From Azospirillum sp. SYSU D00513 (lineage in GTDB: Bacteria; Pseudomonadota; Alphaproteobacteria; Azospirillales; Azospirillaceae), in the NCBI RefSeq assembly GCF_017356015.1, contig NZ_JAFIQV010000024.1, positions 1-64,000 of the forward strand: DNA of 64,000 bases, read 5' to 3'. The translations under genes and the position numbers were made by a program. This document shows, one piece after another, positions 1 to 8,734 of the stretch. Position 1 is the first letter of the stretch; the number at the start of each line of letters is the position of its first letter. Under the pieces are notes generated by a model, which was not told the DNA's origin, did no database searches, and saw nothing but the letters and a program-made list of their open reading frames with translations.

Positions 1-2855
1 ACCGGGGGCTCGGTCGTGACGGGCGGTTCTGTCGTGACCGGAGGCTCCGTCGTGACGGGAGGCTCCGTGGTGACGGGCGGCTCTGTCGTCACCGGGGGCT
101 CGGTCGTCGCGGGCGGTTCTGTCGTGACCGGAGGCTCCGTCGTGACGGGAGGCTCCGTCGTGACGGGCGGCTCTGTCGTGACAGGCGGCTCGGTCGTCGC
201 GGGCGGTTCTGTCGTGACCGGAGGCTCCGTCGTGACGGGAGGCTCCGTCGTGACGGGCGGCTCTGTCGTGACAGGCGGCTCGGTCGTCACGGGCGGTTCT
301 GTCGTGACCGGAGGTTCCGTCGTGACCGGAGGCTCGGTCGTAACCGGAGGTTCCGTGGTGACCGGGGGCTCCGTCGTGACCGGGGGCTCCGTCGTGACCG
401 GAGGCTCGGTCGTGACGGGAGGTTCCGTGGTGACCGGGGGCTCCGTCGTGACGGGAGGCTCCGTCGTCACGGGCGGTTCCGTCGTGACCGGAGGTTCCGT
501 CGTGACAGGCGGCTCCGTGGTGACCGGAGGTTCCGTCGTGACCGGAGGCTCCGTCGTGACGGGCGGCTCCGTCGTGACGGGAGGCTCCGTCGTCACGGGC
601 GGTTCCGTCGTGACGGGAGGCTCCGTCGTCACGGGCGGTTCCGTCGTGACCGGAGGCTCCGTCGTGACCGGAGGCTCGGTCGTGACGGGAGGCTCCGTTG
701 TCACCGGAGGCTCCGTCGTGACGGGAGGTTCCGTCGTCACCGGGGGCTCCGTCGTGACAGGCGGCTCGGTCGTCACGGGCGGTTCTGTCGTGACCGGAGG
801 CTCCGTCGTGACGGGAGGCTCCGTTATCACCGGAGGCTCCGTCGTGACGGGAGGTTCCGTCGTCACCGGGGGCTCCGTCGTGACAGGCGGCTCCGTCGTG
901 ACGGGAGGCTCCGTCGTGACAGGCGGCTCGGTCGTCACGGGCGGTTCTGTCGTGACCGGAGGCTCCGTCGTGACCGGGGGCTCGGTCGTCGCGGGCGGTT
1001 CCGTCGTGACAGGCGGCTCGGTCGTCACGGGCGGTTCTGTCGTGACCGGAGGCTCCGTCGTGACGGGAGGCTCGGTCGTGACGGGAGGTTCCGTGGTGAC
1101 CGGGGGCTCCGTCGTGACCGGAGGCTCGGTCGTGACGGGAGGCTCCGTGGTGACCGGGGGCTCCGTCGTGACCGGAGGCTCGGTCGTGACGGGAGGTTCG
1201 GTCGTCACGGGCGGTTCTGTCGTGACCGGCGGCTCGGTCGTCACGGGCGGTTCCGTCGTGACCGGAGGCTCCGTCGTGACGGGAGGTTCCGTTGTCACCG
1301 GAGGCTCCGTCGTGACGGGCGGCTCCGTCGTGACGGGAGGCTCCGTCGTCACGGGCGGTTCCGTCGTGACCGGAGGTTCCGTCGTGACAGGCGGCTCCGT
1401 GGTGACCGGAGGTTCCGTCGTGACCGGAGGCTCCGTGGTGACCGGAGGCTCCGTCGTCACCGGGGGCTCGGTCGTCGCGGGCGGTTCTGTCGTGACCGGA
1501 GGCTCCGTGGTGACCGGAGGTTCCGTCGTGACCGGAGGCTCTGTCGTGACGGGAGGTTCCGTCGTGACCGGGGGCTCGGTCGTGACGGGAGGCTCTGTCG
1601 TGACGGGAGGTTCCGTGGTGACGGGCGGCTCTGTCGTGACCGGGGGCTCGGTCGTCGCGGGCGGTTCTGTCGTGACCGGAGGCTCCGTCGTGACGGGAGG
1701 CTCCGTGGTGACCGGCGGCTCCGTCGTGACCGGAGGCTCGGTCGTGACGGGAGGTTCCGTGGTGACCGGGGGCTCCGTCGTGACCGGAGGCTCGGTCGTG
1801 ACGGGAGGTTCCGTTGTCACCGGAGGCTCTGTCGTGACGGGAGGTTCCGTTGTCACCGGAGGCTCTGTCGTGACGGGCGGCTCCGTCGTGACCGGGGGCT
1901 CGGTCGTGACGGGAGGTTCCGTCGTGACAGGCGGTTCCGTCGTGACGGGAGGCTCCGTTGTGACCGGAGGCTCGGTCGTGACGGGAGGTTCCGTCGTGAC
2001 CGGGGGCTCGGTCGTGACGGGAGGTTCCGTCGTGACCGGGGGCTCGGTCGTGACGGGAGGCTCTGTCGTGACAGGCGGCTCCGTGGTGACGGGCGGTTCT
2101 GTCGTGACCGGGGGCTCGGTCGTGACGGGCGGTTCTGTCGTGACCGGAGGCTCCGTCGTGACGGGAGGCTCCGTGGTGACGGGCGGCTCTGTCGTGACAG
2201 GCGGCTCGGTCGTCACGGGCGGTTCCGTCGTGACCGGCGGTTCCGTCGTGACCGGCGGTTCCGTCGTGACGGGAGGTTCCGTCGTGACAGGCGGCTCGGT
2301 CGTGACGGGAGGTTCCGTCGTGACAGGCGGTTCCGTCGTGACGGGAGGTTCCGTCGTGACCGGCGGCTCCGTCGTGACCGGAGGCTCGGTCGTGACGGGA
2401 GGTTCCGTGGTGACCGGGGGCTCCGTCGTGACCGGAGGCTCTGTCGTGACAGGCGGCTCCGTCGTGACCGGGGGCTCGGTCGTGACGGGAGGCTCCGTGG
2501 TGACCGGGGGCTCGGTCGTGACGGGAGGCTCCGTGGTGACGGGCGGCTCTGTCGTCACCGGAGGCTCCGTCGTGACGGGAGGCTCCGTGGTGACGGGCGG
2601 CTCTGTCGTGACAGGCGGCTCGGTCGTCACGGGCGGTTCCGTCGTGACCGGAGGCTCCGTCGTGACGGGAGGCTCCGTTGTCACCGGAGGCTCCGTCGTG
2701 ACCGGGGGCTCGGTCGTCGCGGGCGGTTCTGTCGTGACCGGAGGCTCCGTCGTGACGGGAGGGTCCGTGGTGACCGGCGGCTCCGTCGTGACCGGAGGCT
2801 CGGTCGTGACGGGAGGTTCCGTGGTGACCGGCGGTTCCGTCGTGACCGGCGGCTC
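1..2855 (-). repeat. 18-bp coding tandem repeat, about 158 units
   Basis: An exact 18-bp period runs for 2.85 kb without any frame-breaking indel. Units differ almost only at codon wobble positions. The opposite strand is also open (VVTGGS) with the same wobble positions. In that frame all six codons are fourfold degenerate, whereas on the minus strand the Glu codon allows only two bases. The matching position (the third base of the second Gly codon on the plus strand) is C or T throughout, apart from one G near 2762 that gives Asp. That bias marks the minus strand as the coding one. The array continues past the left edge. Confidence 0.95.
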
Positions 2856-3401
2856 CAGCGCGGCCGAGGATGGGGAGGCGTCGGCCGCCGCCGCGGCGGA
2901 CGGGTTGGTTTGGGTGTCCTCTTCGCCGGGGTTGCCGGTGCCGCCTCCGCCCAGGCTCGCGGGCTGCACGGGCGCGGGGGGCATGCTGGTCTGGTCCGCC
3001 GTTTCCGCGGTGGGTGGAATGTCGAGCTGTGCGTTGGCAAGGTCCGCCCGGAATCCGGCCGGGGGGATGTCGGTCGGCGGAACCGGATCCTGCCGTTCGC
3101 TGGTCAGGCCGTCGATGGTGCCGGGTTGGCGCGTGGCACTGAACGTGTCCGGCTCGACATCGAGCTGCGAGCCGCTGATGCCTTCCTCGCTCAGCGGCCG
3201 GAGGAGGTTGATGCTTCTGGTGCCTGTGTGAACGTTGACCAGATCGGACGAATCCGGCGAGGAGGACCGCTGGTCGGAATGTTCCAGCGGCAGCTCCTGC
3301 CGTTCGCCACGGGTCCGGCGGAGCGCGGTCAGGTCGTCGAAGATTTCGGCGTCGTTGGTGAAGGAGGGATCGTCCCCGCCCCCGGTCTGGTCCGTGGCCA
3401 T
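1..3401 (-). CDS. giant EPPVTT-hexapeptide repeat protein, putative type I secretion substrate (partial, C-terminus off left edge)
   Basis: The frame stays open from ATG 3401 on the minus strand to base 1 without a stop, giving at least 1133 residues. An in-frame TAA lies seven codons upstream and a GGAG lies 11 nt before the start, so this start is well bounded. Residues 1-182 are unique, acidic, Ser/Pro/Gly rich and lack a signal peptide or membrane segment; the protein begins MATDQTGGGDDPSF. From residue 183 it is only the hexapeptide EPPVTT, about 158 copies, with six EPPATT, one EPPVIT and one DPPVTT. It lies 128 bp downstream of a complete type I secretion operon on the same strand. No N-terminal signal is expected for type I export, whose signal is C-terminal and would lie outside the window. 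I infer a Pro/Thr-rich stalk or adhesin. The gene is real; the function is inferred from context. Confidence 0.85.
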   Translation of the reverse strand, partial: MATDQTGGGDDPSFTNDAEIFDDLTALRRTRGERQELPLEHSDQRSSSPDSSDLVNVHTGTRSINLLRPLSEEGISGSQLDVEPDTFSATRQPGTIDGLTSERQDPVPPTDIPPAGFRADLANAQLDIPPTAETADQTSMPPAPVQPASLGGGGTGNPGEEDTQTNPSAAAAADASPSSAALEPPVTTEPPVTTEPPVTTEPPVTTEPPVTTDPPVTTEPPVTTEPPATTEPPVTTEPPVTTEPPVTTEPPVTTEPPVTTEPPVTTEPPVTTEPPVTTEPPVTTEPPVTTEPPVTTEPPVTTEPPVTTEPPVTTEPPVTTEPPVTTEPPVTTEPPVTTEPPVTTEPPVTTEPPVTTEPPVTTEPPVTTEPPVTTEPPVTTEPPVTTEPPVTTEPPVTTEPPVTTEPPVTTEPPVTTEPPVTTEPPVTTEPPVTTEPPVTTEPPVTTEPPVTTEPPVTTEPPVTTEPPVTTEPPVTTEPPVTTEPPVTTEPPVTTEPPVTTEPPVTTEPPVTTEPPVTTEPPVTTEPPVTTEPPVTTEPPVTTEPPVTTEPPVTTEPPVTTEPPVTTEPPVTTEPPVTTEPPATTEPPVTTEPPVTTEPPVTTEPPVTTEPPVTTEPPVTTEPPVTTEPPVTTEPPVTTEPPATTEPPVTTEPPVTTEPPVTTEPPVTTEPPVTTEPPVTTEPPVTTEPPVTTEPPVTTEPPVTTEPPVTTEPPVTTEPPVTTEPPVTTEPPVTTEPPVTTEPPVTTEPPVTTEPPVTTEPPVTTEPPVTTEPPVTTEPPVTTEPPVTTEPPVTTEPPVTTEPPATTEPPVTTEPPVTTEPPVTTEPPVTTEPPVTTEPPVTTEPPVTTEPPVTTEPPVITEPPVTTEPPVTTEPPVTTEPPVTTEPPVTTEPPVTTEPPVTTEPPVTTEPPVTTEPPVTTEPPVTTEPPVTTEPPVTTEPPVTTEPPVTTEPPVTTEPPVTTEPPVTTEPPVTTEPPVTTEPPVTTEPPVTTEPPVTTEPPVTTEPPVTTEPPVTTEPPVTTEPPVTTEPPVTTEPPVTTEPPVTTEPPVTTEPPVTTEPPVTTEPPATTEPPVTTEPPVTTEPPVTTEPPVTTEPPATTEPPVTTEPPVTTEPPVTTEPPVTTEPPVTTEPP

Positions 3402-3529
3402 CGCGACAACTGCTCCGCTTATACCCCTTTGGCACTAACCCTTTCTAACGGAGCGGCAAGACAAAGCCAAACGGGCCAAGAGTTACAAAAAGTGGCACGG
3501 GCGCAACGCACCCACTCCCGACCGGCGAA
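3402..3529 (-). promoter_or_regulatory. gap upstream of the repeat-protein gene, possible own promoter
   Basis: This 128-bp gap separates the hlyD-like stop (3530) from the repeat-protein start (3401). It is visibly richer in A and T than its surroundings. On the minus strand it holds TATAAG about 22 nt before the start codon and, around it, two GTTAG direct repeats. All upstream genes of the operon overlap or are spaced by a few bases, so a gap here suggests separate or additional control of the repeat protein. No convincing -35 element was found. The promoter is an inference. Confidence 0.3.
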
Positions 3530-4882
3530 TCAGCGTTCATGGAAGGAAGAGGACAGCGACACGGCGACGGGCTTCAGCAAATATTCGAGCAGCGACTTGT
3601 TGCCGGTCAGAATGTCCGCCTGCACGATCATGCCCGGCAGGATCGGGCGCTGGCCGGGGGCCGGCCCCAGATAGGGCTGCGACAGGGCGACGGCACCCTT
3701 GTAATAGGGCACACCGGCCGGATCGACGAAGGTCGTCGCCGAAACGCGCTGCAGAACGCCCGGCAGCGCGCCGTAACGCACGTAATCGTAGCTCGATATC
3801 TTCAGCTTGACCGGCTGGCCGACGCGGGTGTGGCCGACGTCGGAGGAGGAGATGCGCACCTCCGCGATCAGCTTTTCGTCCACCGGCACCACGCGCATGA
3901 GCAGGCCGCCCGGCTGCACGATCTCGCCCGGCGCGCGCACCTTCAGGTCCTGCACCAGGCCGGCGACCGGCGCGCGCACGTCCAGCCTGCGGACACGGTC
4001 CTCCAACCGGCTCAGCGCGTTGCGGACCTGCGCGATCTCCTGCGACACCGTGCCCATTTCCGCCAGCACGTCCTGGCGCTGCGACAGGCCCAGGTTGGCG
4101 CGGCGCCGCTCGACCTCGGCCAGCGCGTCCGACGAGCGGCGGATCTCCTCGCGCAGCCGTTCCACCTCGCCCTCGGCCGTCACCTTGGCGCGCTGGGTCT
4201 CGTAGAACACCTGCCGGCTCACCACGCCCATCGCGACGCCCTTCTCGCGCATGGCCAGTTCGGCCTTCGTGATGGTCAGATGCTGGAGCGCGATGTCGAG
4301 TTGGCCCTGAAGCTGCGTCCGTTCCCGGCGGCGCTGCTCGATCTGGCTTTCCACGATCTCGAGCGCGGTGCGCTGGGTCGCGACCTGGTTGGTCCAGATT
4401 TGCGTCTGGTCCAGGGACAGTTCCCGGTAGCCGCCGTCGACCTTCCCGAAATCCGGGCTGCGCCCCTCGGCCAGGGCCTTGAGCCGTTCCTCGCGCACCA
4501 TCAGGCCGGCGAGACGCGCCTCCATCTGCGCCAGCTCGGACCGCGCCTGCATCGGGTCCATGCGCACCAGGACCTGGCCGGCAGCGACCAGCTCGCCCTC
4601 CTGCACCAGCACCTCGGACAGGACGCCGCCTTCCAGATGCTCGATCGGCTTCACGGCGCCGGCCGGCGCCACCTCGCCGGGGGCGAGGGCGACCTCGTCG
4701 ATGCGCGTGAAATACGCCCACAGGATCGACAGCCCGACCAGTGCCACGGCCACGGCGATGGCCGCCCGGACGAAGCGGGGCATCGCCTCCTCCTCGAAGG
4801 CGATGGGCTCCATCAGGTGGCGCCGGCGCCGCACGCTGGTGGTGATCCGGGGGGACGGGCTGGAGGGCTCGAGGCTGGTCAC
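3530..4882 (-). CDS. HlyD-family periplasmic adaptor of type I secretion
   Basis: This 450-aa membrane fusion protein would link the inner-membrane ABC exporter to the outer-membrane factor. A GTG start overlaps the exporter's TGA as GTGA, so translation is probably coupled; an internal ATG lies at codon 24. After a short basic cytoplasmic tail there is one membrane segment (around residues 35-57, ending LWAYFTRIDEVALAPGEV). A lipoyl half (KPIEHLEGGVLSEVLV), a long heptad-rich coiled coil (about residues 110-290), the second lipoyl half (DVRAPVAGLVQDL) and a beta-barrel region follow. The C-terminus (ILPGMIVQADILTGNKSLLEYLLKP) is typical of HlyD/LapC proteins. Order and length fit the family. 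The nearby repeat protein is the likely cargo. Confidence 0.93.
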   Translation of the reverse strand: MTSLEPSSPSPRITTSVRRRRHLMEPIAFEEEAMPRFVRAAIAVAVALVGLSILWAYFTRIDEVALAPGEVAPAGAVKPIEHLEGGVLSEVLVQEGELVAAGQVLVRMDPMQARSELAQMEARLAGLMVREERLKALAEGRSPDFGKVDGGYRELSLDQTQIWTNQVATQRTALEIVESQIEQRRRERTQLQGQLDIALQHLTITKAELAMREKGVAMGVVSRQVFYETQRAKVTAEGEVERLREEIRRSSDALAEVERRRANLGLSQRQDVLAEMGTVSQEIAQVRNALSRLEDRVRRLDVRAPVAGLVQDLKVRAPGEIVQPGGLLMRVVPVDEKLIAEVRISSSDVGHTRVGQPVKLKISSYDYVRYGALPGVLQRVSATTFVDPAGVPYYKGAVALSQPYLGPAPGQRPILPGMIVQADILTGNKSLLEYLLKPVAVSLSSSFHER

Positions 4883-7800
4883 GACACGGCACCCATGATC
4901 TTCGCTTCCATGTCCTTGAAGGGACCGATCTGGCGGACGTAGCCGCCTTCCATGAGGACCACCATGTCGGCCAGCCGCAGATGGCTCGGCCGATGGGTGA
5001 CGAGCAGGATCGTCGACTGCCCGCGCAGGCGGCGGATGGCGTGCTGGAAGGCCAGGTCGGCGCGGGCGTCCAGGCCGTTGCCCGGTTCGTCCAGGATCAG
5101 CACGGGGGCGGGGCGGAGATAGGCGCGCGCCAGCACCAGCCTCTGCCGGAAGCCGAGCGGAAGCTGGTTCGCCTGGCCGTCGGTGATGCGCGTCGCCAGC
5201 CCGTTCGGCAGCGCCTCGATGTCGTCCAGCACGGCCGCCATGCGGCAGGCCCAGTGCAGCTCCTCGTCGCTCGCCAGCGGATGGGCCAGCCTGAGGTTCT
5301 GCGCGATGGTGCCGTAGAACAGGTCGCATTGCTGCGGCGCGTAGCTGATGGCGGAGCGGAGGTCGCTCGGGTCGATCTGCCGGATGTCGACGTTGTCGAT
5401 GCGCACGCTGCCGGCCTGCGGCGTGTAGACGCCGGTCACGAGCTTGACCAGCGTGGACTTCCCGGCGCCGTTCGGGCCGGTGAAGGCGACGACGGAGCCC
5501 GCGGGGATGTTCAGGTTGACGCCGAGCAGCGCCGGATCGGCCTCGTTCGAATAGCGGAAGGACACGCGGGCGAAGGAGACGGCGCCCTTCAACTTGGCTT
5601 TCGGCCGGTTGCTGCCGGTGGTGTCGCGGTCGCCACGCAGCCGCATCAGGTTGTCGATCTGCCGGACGCTGCTGCGCACCCGCACCAGCGTGGAGAGCGA
5701 CATGAAGGCGCTCTGCACCGGGGCGATCAGCCGCCAGACGACCAGCATGGTCGCGACCACGAGGCCCATGTTGGCGGAGCCCTGGAACACATGCAGCACG
5801 GACAGGGCGATGGCGCCCACGCCGGTCACGGCGCCGACCACCTGGGACAGGAGTGCGACGCGGCTGGAATATTGCTGGGAGAGCAGCTCCGCCTGCGCCG
5901 CCTTGCCGGAGAGCTGGCGGAAGCGCGCGAGCCAGTCCTCCTCGGCGCCGCTCGCCTTGATCGCGATCATTTTCGCCAGCGTGTCGGCCAGGAATTCCTG
6001 CTTCATCGTGTTGGCCCGCGCCGCCGCCGACACGCGGGTTCTCAGGCCCGGCTGGCTCAGCAGGGCGAGCAGCCCGTAGGCGACCACCATGAAGAGGACG
6101 ACCAGGAGGAGCGAGGGGTTCAGGTAGGCCGCCATGGCGACATACACCAGCACCGCCGGAACCTCGTAGAGCAGCAGCGCCACGGGGCCGATGAACATCT
6201 CGCGCAAGGACTCGAAATCCTTGATGCGCGCCACCTGGGAGCCGACCGGCACCCGCTCGGTCGACCAGGCGGGCAGGGCGAGGATACGGCCGAAGATGGC
6301 GCTGCCGATGGCGAAGTCGCACCGCGCCCCGATGTAGGCGAGCAGCCGCGCGCGCAGCCAGCGGAACACGAACTCCACTCCCAGCGCCATGACCACGCCG
6401 GCCGCGAGCGCGGGGATCGCGCCGAAGTCGCCGGTCGGCAGGACCCGGTCGTACATCACCAGGACGAAGCCCGCGGAGGCGAGCGTCAGGACATTGACCG
6501 CCAGGGTGAGCAGCATGATGAGCCAGGCCAGCGGCTGGAAGCGCAGCAGGACCCTCCCGACCCAGCTCCTCTGGTCGGCGGCGTTCGCCGCCGACTCGGC
6601 CGGCTCCTTGCGGGTGAAGATGTGCGCCTCGCCGTGAAGCGACTCCTTGGGCAGCGGCCCGGTGGAGAGGGTCAGCGGATCGAAGGCGAGAAGCGCGCCC
6701 TGGTCCCGGCGCAGCAGCACGAAGGCCCGGCCGTCGCGGGCCAGGAAAAGGCAGGGCAGCTCGTGATCGGCGATCGACCGCGCCGAGGTCCGTCGGGTGC
6801 GGCTGGCGTGGTTCAGGTTCGCCATGACCTGCCGGAAATCCGTCAGGTCGAAATCGTTGGAGAAATGCGGAAGCGCCTCGGCCAGATGCCTGGGGTCGCC
6901 GCTCCATCCGGACGCGGTCAGCAGCGCCACCAGCGCCACCGACAGGTCGCTCGGCGTGGGGAAGCGGTTGAGCAGGCAACTCGTGAGTTCGGTGTCCTCC
7001 GGGGGGCGTTCGCCCGGCACCGGCAGGGTCATGATCTCGGCCGTGGGGGCGCCGCGCCCCAGCTGGCCGGCCTCGGACTCCGCCAGGGTTCCGTCCCTGA
7101 TGATGAAGACGCGGTCGGCCAGGCGCAGCAGGCTCGGCCGGTGCGAGACGAGGACGAGGGTGAGGCTCCCCTTCAGGCCGGTCAGGAACTTGCGGAGCTG
7201 ATCGTCTCCGGCCGAATCGATGGAGAGGTTCGCCTCGTCGAACAGGACGATGCGGGGGTCGTGGATTAGGGCGCGGACGATGGCGATGCGCTGCTTGATG
7301 CCGGCCGGCAGGGACTCCGACGCGCCGCTGCCGACGACCGTGTCGTAGCCGTCGCGCATCGTCGAGACCAGGGAGTCGAGCCCGACGGCGATGGAGATCT
7401 CCCGCGCCTTGGTCTCCAGATCCTGGTCGAACATCGTGATGTTGTCGAGAATGGTGCCGTCGAACAGCGTCGCCTGCTGCGGGATGTAGGCGATCTGCCG
7501 GCGAAGGCTCGGTCCGTGATGCTTCGCCAGGTCGTGGCCGTCGACATGCACCGTGCCCGCCGTCGGCAGGATCAGACCGCCGACCAGGGAGAGCAGGGAG
7601 GTCTTGCCGCAACCGCTCTCTCCGGTGATGGCGATGCATTCGCCGGGCTCCACGCGCAGGGCGATGCCCGACAGCAGGGGCTGCGCCGAACCGGGATGGT
7701 GCAGGGCCACACCCTCCAGCACGATCCCGCCGGTGACCGGCGGCAGAGGCGGAGCGTCGACGCGCGGGTCCGGCGGCGTTTCGAACAGCCGGCCGAGCTG

Positions 7801-8730
7801 TTCGCGGGCCACCGAGAAGGATTGGAAGCGGACCCAGGTGGACAGCGCGCCCTGGACCGGCTGAAGGCAGCGGCCGGCGAAGGACACGCAGGCGGCGAGC
7901 CCGCCCGGCGTCATGTCGCCGGTGATCACGGCGTAGCCGCCGCCCGCCACGACCAGCACGGTGGTGAGCTGCGAGAAGAGCGAGCCGAGATTCAGCGCGA
8001 AGATGGAATGCTGCATCTCCCGGAAGGCCGACTGCACGTTCGACTGCTGCAGCAGCTCGTAACGCCGCAGCATCATGCCTTCCAGCGCCATCGTCTTGAT
8101 CGAATGGATGCCTTCCAGCGCGTCGGTGATGAAGCTGAAGCGGCGCTCGTCGTGGCGGCTGTGCGCGTTGATGCTCTCGCGCAGGAACCGGCCGTTCAGA
8201 AGGGCGACCAGGACGAACAGGACGAGAAGCACGACCGGAACCAGGACCAGCCAGCCGCCGACCGCCCAGATCAGCAGCAGGTAGACGGCGACGAAGGGCA
8301 GGTCGAACAGGCCCAGGATCGCCTGCCCGGAATAGAAGTCCCGCACCTGGCCGGTGCCGCGCAGCCGTTCCAGGTGGACCGACGCCCCGGCGCGGCTGAA
8401 ATCCATGGTGCTGGCGTTCAGCAGCCGGCGCAGCGCCTCGCAGGACAGCAGATGCTCGAACCGGGCGCCGAGCCAGCCGGTGACGTAGGAGCGCAGCATC
8501 TTGACGGCCGTGTCGAGCGCGATGGACGCGAACAGGCCGAGGATCAGCAGCACCAGCGTCGAGGAGGAATGGTTCGGGATGATGCGGTCATAGATCTGCA
8601 GCAGCACCAGAGGCAGCGACAGGGACAGGATGTTGATCACCAGCGAGGCCGCTATCAGGTCGGGCAGCGCCTGGCGGAGCGAGGTGAAACGCCCGAACAC
8701 CGCCGAGAAGTTCTTGCCGCGGCTATCCAT
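4879..8730 (-). CDS. single-chain double ABC exporter of type I secretion (TMD-NBD-C39like-TMD-NBD)
   Basis: This 1283-aa protein joins two complete type I secretion half-transporters. The ATG at 8730 is preceded by AAGGA and lies 5 nt after the outer-membrane-factor stop. TMD1 covers residues about 20-305 (LPLVLLQIYDRIIP). NBD1 has Walker A GESGCGKT at 370-377, Walker B IVLFDEA near 494-500 and the H-loop SHRPS at 529. Residues about 585-710 look like the protease-dead C39-like domain of LapB-type exporters. TMD2 begins near 730 (FVLVMYDRVLPTGDF) and NBD2 carries [20 protein letters not shown] and THRPS. Type I exporters are normally homodimers of about 580-720 aa, so one chain replaces the dimer. 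Both signature loops are degenerate (LPAGI at 474-478, LPLGF in NBD2) instead of LSGGQ. Confidence 0.93.
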   Translation of the reverse strand: MDSRGKNFSAVFGRFTSLRQALPDLIAASLVINILSLSLPLVLLQIYDRIIPNHSSSTLVLLILGLFASIALDTAVKMLRSYVTGWLGARFEHLLSCEALRRLLNASTMDFSRAGASVHLERLRGTGQVRDFYSGQAILGLFDLPFVAVYLLLIWAVGGWLVLVPVVLLVLFVLVALLNGRFLRESINAHSRHDERRFSFITDALEGIHSIKTMALEGMMLRRYELLQQSNVQSAFREMQHSIFALNLGSLFSQLTTVLVVAGGGYAVITGDMTPGGLAACVSFAGRCLQPVQGALSTWVRFQSFSVAREQLGRLFETPPDPRVDAPPLPPVTGGIVLEGVALHHPGSAQPLLSGIALRVEPGECIAITGESGCGKTSLLSLVGGLILPTAGTVHVDGHDLAKHHGPSLRRQIAYIPQQATLFDGTILDNITMFDQDLETKAREISIAVGLDSLVSTMRDGYDTVVGSGASESLPAGIKQRIAIVRALIHDPRIVLFDEANLSIDSAGDDQLRKFLTGLKGSLTLVLVSHRPSLLRLADRVFIIRDGTLAESEAGQLGRGAPTAEIMTLPVPGERPPEDTELTSCLLNRFPTPSDLSVALVALLTASGWSGDPRHLAEALPHFSNDFDLTDFRQVMANLNHASRTRRTSARSIADHELPCLFLARDGRAFVLLRRDQGALLAFDPLTLSTGPLPKESLHGEAHIFTRKEPAESAANAADQRSWVGRVLLRFQPLAWLIMLLTLAVNVLTLASAGFVLVMYDRVLPTGDFGAIPALAAGVVMALGVEFVFRWLRARLLAYIGARCDFAIGSAIFGRILALPAWSTERVPVGSQVARIKDFESLREMFIGPVALLLYEVPAVLVYVAMAAYLNPSLLLVVLFMVVAYGLLALLSQPGLRTRVSAAARANTMKQEFLADTLAKMIAIKASGAEEDWLARFRQLSGKAAQAELLSQQYSSRVALLSQVVGAVTGVGAIALSVLHVFQGSANMGLVVATMLVVWRLIAPVQSAFMSLSTLVRVRSSVRQIDNLMRLRGDRDTTGSNRPKAKLKGAVSFARVSFRYSNEADPALLGVNLNIPAGSVVAFTGPNGAGKSTLVKLVTGVYTPQAGSVRIDNVDIRQIDPSDLRSAISYAPQQCDLFYGTIAQNLRLAHPLASDEELHWACRMAAVLDDIEALPNGLATRITDGQANQLPLGFRQRLVLARAYLRPAPVLILDEPGNGLDARADLAFQHAIRRLRGQSTILLVTHRPSHLRLADMVVLMEGGYVRQIGPFKDMEAKIMGAVS

Positions 8731-8734
8731 GCCC

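Noticed and set aside
1-2855. CRISPR array or non-coding satellite
   Set aside because: Units are 18 bp with no spacers and keep an open frame continuous with a unique N-terminal coding region.
16-3231. Plus-strand 1071-aa frame of VVTGGS repeats
   Set aside because: It is the complement of the repeat gene. Its non-repeat end has random composition, and the wobble pattern fits the minus-strand Glu codon.
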